A stretch of 15,402 bases of DNA from JBGSWL01 sp041752455 (lineage in GTDB: Bacteria > Pseudomonadota > Alphaproteobacteria > Rhizobiales > Rhizobiaceae): assembly GCA_041752455.1 (NCBI GenBank), contig JBGSWL010000011.1, forward strand, positions 1 to 15,402, read 5' to 3'. The translations under genes were made by a program, and so were the position numbers. Below are positions 7,131 to 13,597 of the stretch, piece by piece (the stretch's first letter is position 1; every line of letters begins with the position of its first letter). The notes under the pieces are model-generated. The model was not told the origin of the DNA and made no database searches. It worked only from the letters and a program-made list of their open reading frames with translations.

Positions 7131-7545
7131 TTGTCAGAAGAAGCCGGGCTTGAGCGGGCGAGGGCGGTTTCGTAGCGTTCAGACATGAGCGCGATAGTCT
7201 GTTTTGCTATTGCAAGACCTCGCCCGAGATCATCCGCCTGGCGGTGATGATGGTTGTCCGGTTCCCGCTGTCGCCCCGGAATGTGGAGGTTTTCCTCCAT
7301 GAGCGGGCGATGCTGCGGTTCCGGCGGATGCGAAGTTTACAGAAGTTTGCGGCCGTCCATGGCTCGGTCCACAACCACCCGCCGGGTCAGGCCCGAGTGC
7401 ATGCTTCAACCAGGAACGCCACCTCTACAGCCGCCAAGACTTCAAGGAAAGCCGCGCCGCTGATCTCGCCGAGTGATGTCAGCTTTTCGCGGCCTGAGGG
7501 AATGCGTAACTGGCAATCAGGGAATGGTTCGAGTTTGTCTGACAG
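7131..7545 (+). mobile_element. IS6-type element relic C with both ends, internally deleted
   Basis: The left end TTTGTCAGAAGAAGCCGGGC (7130-7149) matches the starts of relics A and B. The right end, GTTTGTCTGACAG (7533-7545), reads CTGTCAGACAAAC in reverse complement, so the two ends form an imperfect terminal inverted repeat around CTGTCAGA. Between them lies a broken IS6-family transposase. Total length is about 415 bp, against about 800 bp or more expected for a complete element. No target-site duplication is evident at the flanks. Confidence 0.7.
7214..7497 (+). pseudogene. IS6-family transposase remnant (catalytic core deleted)
   Basis: The reading frame gives PEIIRLAVMMVVRFPLSPRN-VEVFLHER, the typical N-terminal block of alphaproteobacterial IS6-family transposases. 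It then runs directly into AMLRFRRMRSLQKFAAVHGS-VHNH, which belongs near the C-terminus of the same family. The DDE core, around 145 residues in relatives, is missing. The junction falls in GAGCGGGC, a sequence that would occur on both sides of the deletion (LHERG and RRERA), so a microhomology deletion is plausible. After VHNH about 26 extra bases break the frame. Another frame resumes with FNQERHLYSRQDFKESRAAD, then has TGA (7474-7476) where a tryptophan is expected, before QLFAA and the stop at 7495-7497. Non-functional. Confidence 0.75.
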
Positions 7546-7680
7546 CATCGGGTTCTCCGATCCGTCGGCAAGCTTGCAATCCGGATTTCAGACATGCAGT
7601 TTACCAATAGTCGGAAAAGCCGACGAAGCCTTGCCACGTCGAACGAAACCAAAATGCTGGAAGCCTGGTTCAAGCAATGA
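7543..7680 (+). other. Possible 3' remnant of a lost gene upstream of the Mur ligase
   Basis: From the right edge of relic C a frame stays open to a TGA at 7678-7680 and ends in ETKMLEAWFKQ. This TGA overlaps the ATG of the next gene (ATGA), an arrangement typical of translationally coupled operon genes. It could be the tail of an upstream operon member removed by the insertion element, or a chance 45-codon frame. The product is not recognisable. Otherwise the gap 7546-7676 holds nothing clear. Confidence 0.25.
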
Positions 7681-8999
7681 AGAGCTTTTCGATTTCAAGG
7701 CATCGTCTGAGCGTCACCTACCAAGGCATTGGGCTCCGCCTTGATGAATGGCGCCGTTCCTTGCGGATCGCGACGGGTTATGCAATGCGCCCGGCTCTCA
7801 ACCGCTGGCGCTTCGTTGCCGTGACCGGAAGTTGCGGAAAGACGACCACGACCGGGTTGACGGCATATCTGGTGGACGCTCCATCCCCCCAACTCCTCAC
7901 GTACGGGCGGAACAATGCAAATGGCGCGGCGCAGGCCTTTTTCCGGCTGATCGGGCGTCGTCCGGCCACTGCAGTGTTTGAGGTGTCGGGACATGCGCCA
8001 GGTGCGATAAGGCACACGACCTCGCTGATCAGACCGAAAGTCGGTATCGTGACAGTGGTCGGGCTGGACCACACCACCGCATTCGGCCCGATCGAGGCGA
8101 CTGCAGACGAGAAGATGAGCCTGGTCGCCGATCTTCCGGAAGACGGCTTGGCTGTGCTGAATGCTGACGACCCACACATCATGGAGCGGGCGTCGGTGAC
8201 CGCCGCGCGCGTCGTCACGTTCGGCAAAGCCGAAACCGCAACGCTCAGACTTTTGCATGTCCATGATCGCTGGCCTGATCCCCTCACGCTCACATTGCGC
8301 TGGCGGGGGGAAGAATTCGAGGTTCGCAGCCCGATGATAGGCCTGCAGTCAGTCGGTGTTTTGCTGGCTTCGCTGCTTGCCGCGTTGGAGATGGGATATG
8401 ACCGATCCTTGCTCGTTCAGCGGATCGCGCAATTTGAGCCGTTCATGAACCGGATGTCTGTCCACGGTACGCCCGACGACCGACGTTTCGTGCTCGATGC
8501 CTGGAAGGCACCGCAATGGACCATGAACACCTGCCTGGCATTTCTGGAGACGGTGCAAGCCCCGCGCAAGACGGTGGTTCTTGGAACGCTTTCCGACGTT
8601 CGTGGCAACACACGCCGCCGATACGAGGAAACCGCTCGTCGCGCGCTCGAGGTGGCCGACAGGGTTCTGTTCGTAGGCGCGGAAGCTGCTCGTGTGCGCA
8701 GATTGGTGCCCGAAGCGCCAGGGCGCTTGTTCATGATCGATCATATCAAAGATGCTCATCATTTCCTTCAGCAAGACCGCATTCCGGACGAGGTCATCTA
8801 TGTGAAGGGAAGCCGGGCGGACCACCTCGAAAGACTCCTGCACGCAGCCCATACCGATATCGCTTGTTGGCGATATCGTTGTGGCAAGCGTTTCCAAGGC
8901 TGCTCATACTGCAGCCTTCTCCTCGGGCGGCAAATTCGTGACCGGCGCAGGTGCAGCACGTTGCCTTGGCTCACAGAGCAGCAAAGGCTACCCGTTTGA
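7677..8999 (+). CDS. Mur-ligase-family ATP-dependent amide ligase (MurF/CapB-like), substrate unknown
   Basis: Mur ligases join an amino acid or peptide to a carboxylate through an acyl phosphate. This 440-residue protein lacks the usual N-terminal UDP-sugar-binding domain: the ATP-binding P-loop VTGSCGKTTTT begins at about residue 49. Further Mur signatures follow: FEVSGH (metal-binding Glu), TVVGLDHTTAFG, ADEK (position of the carbamylated Lys) and VLNADDPH. The C-terminal domain includes VLDAWKAPQWTMN, VVLGTLSDVRGN and VKGSRADHLERLL. The tail carries a possible metal site, Cys397-x4-Cys402-x6-Cys409-x2-Cys412. The start at 7677 is chosen for its ATGA overlap with an upstream frame; a Shine-Dalgarno is weak. 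A class II amidotransferase (AsnB-like) starts 25 bp after the stop, which suggests one operon and one pathway. The arrangement recalls MurT-GatD, a Mur ligase with a glutaminase that amidates lipid II, but the partner family differs. A poly-amino-acid or surface-polymer role is also possible. Function is inferred only at family level. Confidence 0.8.
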   Translation: MKSFSISRHRLSVTYQGIGLRLDEWRRSLRIATGYAMRPALNRWRFVAVTGSCGKTTTTGLTAYLVDAPSPQLLTYGRNNANGAAQAFFRLIGRRPATAVFEVSGHAPGAIRHTTSLIRPKVGIVTVVGLDHTTAFGPIEATADEKMSLVADLPEDGLAVLNADDPHIMERASVTAARVVTFGKAETATLRLLHVHDRWPDPLTLTLRWRGEEFEVRSPMIGLQSVGVLLASLLAALEMGYDRSLLVQRIAQFEPFMNRMSVHGTPDDRRFVLDAWKAPQWTMNTCLAFLETVQAPRKTVVLGTLSDVRGNTRRRYEETARRALEVADRVLFVGAEAARVRRLVPEAPGRLFMIDHIKDAHHFLQQDRIPDEVIYVKGSRADHLERLLHAAHTDIACWRYRCGKRFQGCSYCSLLLGRQIRDRRRCSTLPWLTEQQRLPV

Positions 9000-9024
9000 T
9001 CTTTGAAATGCGGGGCTTGTTCAA

Positions 9025-10881
9025 ATGTGCGGGATAGTCGGCATCGTCTCGGACGAGACTGCCGAAAATAGTCTCCAGAACGTCACCTCCATGCTCACGT
9101 CCATTTCCCATCGCGGACCTGACGACATGGGCATCTGGCAGGGCGCCAACATCACACTCGGACATTGCCGACTGGCCATTCTGGACACAAGTGTGCGTGC
9201 AGCCCAGCCGATGCTGACTGCCGACACCACAGGCGTGCTGGTTTACAACGGCGAGATCTACAACGCCGGCGAGCTACGCAGCGTCCTGATGTCCGAAGGA
9301 TGTGTTTTGGAAAGCTCCGGGGATACGGAAGTCGTCCTGCAGGCGCTGCATCATTGGGGACCGGAAAAGGCAGTGCCACGGTTCAATGGCATGTTCGCGC
9401 TCGCCTATCTGGACCGGCGCGATACGTCGATTTGGCTGGCGCGCGATCGATTGGGCATCAAGCCACTGGCCGTTGCCAGCCGTGAAGGCAATCTGATGTT
9501 TGCCTCCGAGATCAAGGCGTTGAGTGCGCATCCGGCGTCCGGGGTTGCTGTGCGCGCAGCCATGATCGCTCGCTGGCTCGGCGAGCCTCGGGCGCAAGCA
9601 CATCTGCTTCTTGCAGACGGTGTCGAGGAACTGCCTCCCGGCGCTCTGTGGCGCTATGCTGACGGGGACATGAGGAAGAGTTCCTACTTCGCAATTCCTG
9701 ATGCGGTCGATCCCGACCGCATCGTTGCCTCGGGTTCCGCACGCGCTTCGCTTCTGGTGAACAAGTTTGCGGCGTTGATCGAAGAAAGTACCCTCATGCA
9801 CATGGAGAGCGATGCTCCGCTTGCCAGCATGTGCAGCGGCGGCGTCGATTCCAGTCTCATTACCGCCTTGGCAAAGCGTGCGGCGCCAGACCTTGTCGCT
9901 TATGTCGCAGACCTCGTCGGAACAGGCGAAGCCGCCACAGCGCAAGAAGTGGGACGTCATCTGGACATTGAAGTACGCCAAGTGCCGTTGGGAAAAGAAC
10001 AGTTCGTGCGCTCATGGCCGGAGGCAATCCACCACTCCGATGGGCCGCTTTTCCATCCCAGCGACATGGCACTTTTGGCGGTTGCGAATACCGCGCGTGC
10101 CGATGGCTTCAAGGTGCTGCTGACAGGTGAAGGTTCTGACGAACTTTTTGGTGGCTATCAGTGGCATTTGGCGACGCAGCGCCGATGGCAACGGGTGGAG
10201 GGCCTGAGGGGGCTTCTTCGGATGCCTGGTCGCAGACGCAGGGAAAGCCGATTGCGCAACTGGCTACCGTTTGCCTCGCCATGGCCGGATGGCACGACCC
10301 ACCACAGAGTGCTTGTTGCCCATGGCGGGCATGCGGCACCTCGGCAGCGCGCCTTGATGCGACACTTGGCGCTTGTGAAGCCAGCATCGGAGCGGGCTCT
10401 GGCTGCTGTTTGCATGGACGACCTTGACGCGCACTTGCGCTGGCTACTGCACCGTCACGATCGGATGGGCATGGCGGCATCCATTGAAATGCGCGTACCC
10501 TTTCTTGAGAACCGACTGATCGATTTCGCTTTGCACCTGCCCGTGGGCGCAAGGATCAGACACGGTCGCGGAAAGTGGTTGGTCAAGGCGGTCGCCGAAC
10601 GGCATTTGCCGCGCACGATTGTCCATGCTGCAAAGAAGGGCTTCCCGGTGCCTCCGGCCTATTGGAGCGGTTGCGAAAGCCTATTGGCGGATGGGCATCT
10701 GGAGCGTGTACTGGGCTGGTCTTACGAGGACCGGAAAGGGGTGATGGAGGACCTGACGCAAGATCGTCTGCTTGCTTTTCACCTGGTTTGCCTGGAGCTC
10801 TGGTTGGGACAACGGCTTGGCGGCCAAACCCCTGATGCGCAGGCAAGTCGTCTGCTTGCATCCTGCCAGGTCGGTCAATGA
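9025..10881 (+). CDS. asnB: Asparagine synthetase (glutamine-hydrolysing)-like amidotransferase
   Basis: The family hydrolyses glutamine and transfers ammonia to an adenylated carboxylate, making asparagine or amidating sugars or peptides. The length of 618 residues is typical. The N-terminal class II glutaminase is complete: MCGIVGIV with the nucleophile Cys2, SHRGPDDMG, GHCRLAILD, VYNGEIYN and SSGDTEVVLQAL. The synthetase half has the PP-loop SGGVDSS at 271-277, LLTGEGSDELFGGY, HDRMGMAASIEMRVPFLENR and KKGFPVPPAYW. All expected active-site motifs are present, so it is probably active. Its start lies 25 bp after the Mur ligase stop with only a weak GCGGGG-like ribosome site, consistent with an operon. 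AsnB-type enzymes in such settings often amidate a cell-surface sugar or peptide rather than make free asparagine. I infer such a role here but cannot tell the substrate. The gene is followed at 10901 by an IS21-type relic. Confidence 0.88.
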   Translation: MCGIVGIVSDETAENSLQNVTSMLTSISHRGPDDMGIWQGANITLGHCRLAILDTSVRAAQPMLTADTTGVLVYNGEIYNAGELRSVLMSEGCVLESSGDTEVVLQALHHWGPEKAVPRFNGMFALAYLDRRDTSIWLARDRLGIKPLAVASREGNLMFASEIKALSAHPASGVAVRAAMIARWLGEPRAQAHLLLADGVEELPPGALWRYADGDMRKSSYFAIPDAVDPDRIVASGSARASLLVNKFAALIEESTLMHMESDAPLASMCSGGVDSSLITALAKRAAPDLVAYVADLVGTGEAATAQEVGRHLDIEVRQVPLGKEQFVRSWPEAIHHSDGPLFHPSDMALLAVANTARADGFKVLLTGEGSDELFGGYQWHLATQRRWQRVEGLRGLLRMPGRRRRESRLRNWLPFASPWPDGTTHHRVLVAHGGHAAPRQRALMRHLALVKPASERALAAVCMDDLDAHLRWLLHRHDRMGMAASIEMRVPFLENRLIDFALHLPVGARIRHGRGKWLVKAVAERHLPRTIVHAAKKGFPVPPAYWSGCESLLADGHLERVLGWSYEDRKGVMEDLTQDRLLAFHLVCLELWLGQRLGGQTPDAQASRLLASCQVGQ

Positions 10882-10900
10882 CCTCAGACCGGTCTCTGAC

Positions 10901-11023
10901 TTGTTGATTTCCACGCAAGTTTGACCCTTGCGAGCCTCGCGAGACTGTGCACGACGGACTGCGGAGAATTGTCCACTGGATGACAACCAAGCGCCCGACA
11001 GGGTCAATTTTGCATGGAAACAA
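10901..11023. repeat. IS21-type terminal-repeat pair (element E), no internal genes
   Basis: The left arm TTGTTGATTTCCACGCAAGT (continuing TTGACCCT to 10928) is mirrored by AGGGTCAATTTTGCATGGAA (continuing ACAA, to 11023). The arms match closely after allowing a few gaps. Only about 70 bp lies between them. The arms are the same family as those in relic A (3181-3338). It may be a small non-autonomous element or the collapsed ends of an IS21 copy. It begins 20 bp after the asnB stop and ends 11 bp before the methyltransferase pseudogene. Confidence 0.6.
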
Positions 11024-11033
11024 GCCCTGTCCG

Positions 11034-11523
11034 TCACCGCCGTTTTGCGACCATGAACGGCCTTGCATCGCGGCCCTACGTGCCGTGGAACTCCACGGCG
11101 GTGATTTCAAAGCCAGCCGCGAGCATGGACGCCTGCAACTCACTTGCGGTGAAGACTGCGACAGTGGACGTGGCTTTGCCGACTATTCACATCACCGGAA
11201 TAGCGAGGCGGAGAAACGGGCTCATCTCGCCCAGGCACGGCGTTTTGGAGATGAACAAGCCTCCGGGCGACAGCATTTCTCGGGCGCGAGCCAACGTGGC
11301 GTCGATATCCGGCACCAGATGCAACAGGTTCATCGCAAGCACCGCATCATAGCGCCCCGCGGCAAAGCGCCGATCTGTCGATGTGGCAGCCACGAAATCG
11401 GCATTTGCAAACCGCGCTGCGGCGAGGCGCTCGTTGGCGATTGCAATCATTTCAGGCGAAATGTCGGTGCCGGTGATGTGAGCGAGTCCGGGAGGCCAAG
11501 TTCAGGGCTGTCGTGCCGGTGCC
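11034..11523 (-). pseudogene. Decayed class I SAM-dependent methyltransferase
   Basis: Read on the minus strand, fragments in several frames rebuild one methyltransferase. They are GTGTTALNLAS (end of SAM motif I), then a frameshift near 11481-11495, then HITGTDISPEMIAIANERL, RYDAVLAMNLLHLVPDID and PGGLFISKTPCLGEMSPFLR. An in-frame TGA at 11187-11189 follows, then AVFTASELQASMLAAGFEI, an in-frame TAG at 11076-11078, and finally GRDARPFMVAKRR with the natural stop at 11034-11036. The N-terminus, including the acidic residue of motif I, is missing where insertion-sequence relic D begins. One frameshift, two stops and the lost 5' end make it non-functional. The family is a common small rhizobial methyltransferase; the substrate is unknown. 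Confidence 0.8.
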
Positions 11524-11528
11524 GTAGG

Positions 11529-11698
11529 GCATGCTTCAACCAGCAGCGCCACTTCTGCAGCCGACAGAATTTCGCTTCGCGGCTTTTTGGGGTCAAGGAA
11601 AGCCGCGCCGCTGATCTTGGCCAGAGTGGCGCCAGCTTTTTGCGGCCTGAGGGAATGCGTTCCTGGCAATCAGAGGCTGGTTCGAGTTCGTCTGCCAG
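11529..11698 (+). mobile_element. IS6-type relic D (right end only)
   Basis: From GCATGC-TTCAACCAG (11529-11543) this segment matches the 3' part of relic C: FNQQRHFCSRQNF, an inserted stretch of about 20 bases (near 11570-11590), KESRAAD, then EWRQLFAA and TGA at 11648-11650 in another frame. The post-transposase block (TGGCAATCAG...GTTCGAGTT) runs into a degenerate terminal repeat GTCTGCCAG at 11690-11698. The left part is absent and its edge abuts the truncated methyltransferase gene. It has the same orientation as relic C. Non-functional. Confidence 0.7.
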
Positions 11699-11719
11699 TA
11701 CTGTATGCAGCCGCGCCGC

Positions 11720-11733
11720 TTGATGCCGATCAA
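11720..11733. promoter_or_regulatory. FNR/FixK-type operator of the sulfide oxidation operon
   Basis: TTGATGCCGATCAA is a perfect match to the FNR/FixK consensus TTGAT-N4-ATCAA. Its centre is 11726.5, so a class II promoter would start transcription near 11768, with a weak -10 candidate TAATGT at 11755-11760 and an AT-rich stretch (11751-11785) that is rare in this GC-rich DNA. This leaves a leader of about 60 nt before the ATG at 11829. It lies only 22 bp after relic D. Confidence 0.75.
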
Positions 11734-11815
11734 TGCACTGCTTGCGTCTATACGTAATGTCTTATATGCAAAAATATCTATTTATGCGAGGTTGGCGAGA
11801 CAGAGCCGACCCGGT

Positions 11816-11823
11816 GGAGGAAA
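11816..11823 (+). promoter_or_regulatory. Ribosome-binding site fixing the oxidoreductase start at 11829
   Basis: GGAGGAAA lies 5 bases before ATG 11829. This ATG directly begins a Tat signal peptide. A longer in-frame start at 11733 overlaps the FNR/FixK box, lacks a ribosome site and would bury the signal peptide, so 11829 is preferred. Confidence 0.8.
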
Positions 11824-11828
11824 CAGGA

Positions 11829-13166
11829 ATGGACATTTCGAGACGCGGATTCATGGGCCTTGGCGCTGCCGGTATTGCCGGTGTCGCACTGCCGCTGGCC
11901 TCCGGCAAGGCCCGGGCGCAGGCGATCAAGACCAACGCCCGCATCGTCATCATCGGCGCCGGTGCTGCCGGCACGGCACTCGTCAACCGCCTTGTGCGGC
12001 GGCTGGATGGCGCGAAGATCACTTTGGTCGATCCGCGCAAGGAACACCTCTACCAACCCGGTCTGTCGCTGGTGGCGACCGGCCTGAAGGCGGCCAACTA
12101 TGTGGTGTCGCAGACGACCGACTGGCTGCCGAACGGTGTCGAACTGATTGCCGAAGCGGCTGTCGGCATCGATCCGGTCACCAAGAAAGTGCGCACCTCC
12201 GGCGGCACGACGTTGGACTATGATTTCCTCGTCGTGGCGCCGGGCCTCGTGCTCGACAACAACGCCATTGCCGGTTTTTCGCGCGACCTGATCGGCCAGA
12301 ACGGCATCGGCGCGCTTTATGGCGGGCCGGATGATGCGGCGCGCACGTGGCAGGCCGCGTCCAAGTTCATCGAGGAGGGCGGCGTCGGGCTGTTTTCGCG
12401 GCCGGAAACCGAGATGAAATGCGCCGGTGCGCCGCTCAAGCACACCTTCCTCGTCGAGGATCTGGCGAGCCGTGGCGCGGGCAAGGGCAAGTACGAAATG
12501 CACTATGCGGCGCCGCAGGGCGCACTGTTCGGCGTGCCGATCGTTGCCGAGAAAGTCCGCATGCTGTTCGGCGAGCGCGGCATTGCCACGCACATGCAGC
12601 ATACGCTGAAAGCCATCGAGCCGGGCCGCAAGACGGCGACGTTCGAAAAGGCCGGGGTCGATCCGGTGACCAAGGCGGCGACGACAGAAATGGTGGAACT
12701 GCCGTACGACTATCTGCACGTGATCCAGCCGCAACGCGCCCCCGATGTGGTGCGCCAGTCCGGCCTGTCATGGGTCGACAAGTGGACCAATGAGGGCTGG
12801 GTCGAAGTCGACCCTCAGACCATGCGCCACATGCGCTTTCCCGAAGTCTTTGCGCTTGGCGATGTGGCCGGTGTGCCGAAGGGCAAGACCGCTGCCAGCG
12901 TCAAATGGCAGGTGCCGGTGGTCGAAGCGCACATGATCGCCGACATCGAGGGTACGATCTCCGACGCGCATTATGACGGCTATACTTCGTGTCCGCTGAT
13001 CACCAAGGTCGGCCGGGCGATGCTGGTGGAGTTCGACTACAAGAACAATCTCGTCCCGTCCTTCCCCGGCGTGATCGCGCCGCTCGAGGAATTGTGGATC
13101 AGCTGGCTGATGAAGGAACTGGCGCTGAAGCCAACCTACAATGCCATGCTGCGCGGCGAAGCCTGA
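11829..13166 (+). CDS. sqr: Tat-exported sulfide:quinone oxidoreductase, type II
   Basis: A 445-residue FAD enzyme that should oxidise sulfide to persulfide or sulfane sulfur and pass electrons to quinone. The start has a twin-arginine signal (MDISRRGFMGLGAAG..., cleavage near ARAQA, about residue 32), which implies folded export to the periplasmic side of the membrane. The FAD dinucleotide-binding motif is VIIGAGAAG (41-48). The two redox cysteines are Cys198 in EMKCAGAPLKHTFL and Cys388 in YDGYTSCPLITK, matching the two-cysteine pattern of type II enzymes including mitochondrial SQOR. Other shared blocks are GALFGV, FALGDVAGVPKGKTAA and the C-terminal hydrophobic LEELWISWLMKE, which probably docks it to the membrane. 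Only these two cysteines occur. The gene heads an operon with DUF5368 and SLAC1 genes under a perfect FNR/FixK box. Flavocytochrome c flavin subunits are the nearest alternative. Confidence 0.85.
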   Translation: MDISRRGFMGLGAAGIAGVALPLASGKARAQAIKTNARIVIIGAGAAGTALVNRLVRRLDGAKITLVDPRKEHLYQPGLSLVATGLKAANYVVSQTTDWLPNGVELIAEAAVGIDPVTKKVRTSGGTTLDYDFLVVAPGLVLDNNAIAGFSRDLIGQNGIGALYGGPDDAARTWQAASKFIEEGGVGLFSRPETEMKCAGAPLKHTFLVEDLASRGAGKGKYEMHYAAPQGALFGVPIVAEKVRMLFGERGIATHMQHTLKAIEPGRKTATFEKAGVDPVTKAATTEMVELPYDYLHVIQPQRAPDVVRQSGLSWVDKWTNEGWVEVDPQTMRHMRFPEVFALGDVAGVPKGKTAASVKWQVPVVEAHMIADIEGTISDAHYDGYTSCPLITKVGRAMLVEFDYKNNLVPSFPGVIAPLEELWISWLMKELALKPTYNAMLRGEA

Positions 13167-13176
13167 GGAGGGCGAC

Positions 13177-13545
13177 ATGAAAGAACTGACAGTCGGAACG
13201 CTGATTGCGGTGTTTGAGGAAATGTTCGGGCGCGGCCTGTTCTGGGCGATGGTGATCGCAGCGGTCGTGGTGACGCTTGCCTATCTGTTCGTGCTGTTGC
13301 GTGACCGCAGTGTTTCATGGCGCAAGTTCCTGTGGGCGCAGCTTTCCATGCCGGTCGGCGCAGTGGCGGCGATCGCCTTCGTTTTGGCGATCACCAGTTC
13401 GAAGCTCTCCGATCTCGGCGGGCCGGTGGATGCCATCGTCTTTCTCGGGATTGGCGTGATGGGAGCTGTCGGGCTTGCGATCCTGGTCTATACGGTGGAA
13501 TCGCTGATCTGGCCTCCGCGCAAGCGGACGGGCGCCAAAGTCTGA
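13177..13545 (+). CDS. DUF5368-like small inner-membrane protein
   Basis: A 122-residue protein with three predicted membrane helices (about 21-41, 57-74 and 85-108) and a basic C-terminal tail (PPRKRTGAKV). The ATG at 13177 follows the oxidoreductase stop by 10 bp, and the ribosome site GAGGAGGG (13165-13172) overlaps that stop, so the two are translationally linked. From memory it resembles DUF5368, whose members are found between sulfide:quinone oxidoreductase-like and SLAC1 genes in alphaproteobacteria; no biochemical function is known to me. It may anchor or couple the periplasmic oxidoreductase or assist the channel. These roles are inference from position. Confidence 0.7.
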   Translation: MKELTVGTLIAVFEEMFGRGLFWAMVIAAVVVTLAYLFVLLRDRSVSWRKFLWAQLSMPVGAVAAIAFVLAITSSKLSDLGGPVDAIVFLGIGVMGAVGLAILVYTVESLIWPPRKRTGAKV

Positions 13546-13582
13546 ACCAAGGCAAGACCTGACCAAAGCAGGATCTGTATCA

Positions 13583-13589
13583 AAGGAAG
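13583..13589 (+). promoter_or_regulatory. Ribosome-binding site favouring the ATG start at 13598
   Basis: AAGGAAG sits 8 bases before ATG 13598. An in-frame GTG at 13589 overlaps this site and would have none of its own, so the ATG is preferred. Confidence 0.65.
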
Positions 13590-13597
13590 TGACGGGG

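Noticed and set aside
6794..7153. 119-codon overlapping frame across the glycine-rich gene
   Set aside because: Alanine/valine low complexity produced by GGC repeats in another frame; lacks a signal peptide or ribosome site, unlike the chosen frame.
7130..7216. Recurring minus-strand peptide like MSERxETALARSSP in relics A, B and C
   Set aside because: It recurs only because the DNA is repeated; the frames around it differ and no start or ribosome site is shared.
10886..10895. Perfect palindrome AGACCGGTCT just after asnB as a terminator
   Set aside because: The stem is short with no loop and no T-tract follows.
11751..11785. AT-rich stretch as a BigR/SqrR-type operator
   Set aside because: No clear dyad could be found; it is better explained as the promoter region downstream of the FNR/FixK box.
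11733..11828. Longer N-terminus (32 extra residues) for the sulfide:quinone oxidoreductase
   Set aside because: The upstream ATG overlaps the FNR/FixK box, has no ribosome site and would precede the Tat signal; GGAGGAAA before 11829 is decisive.
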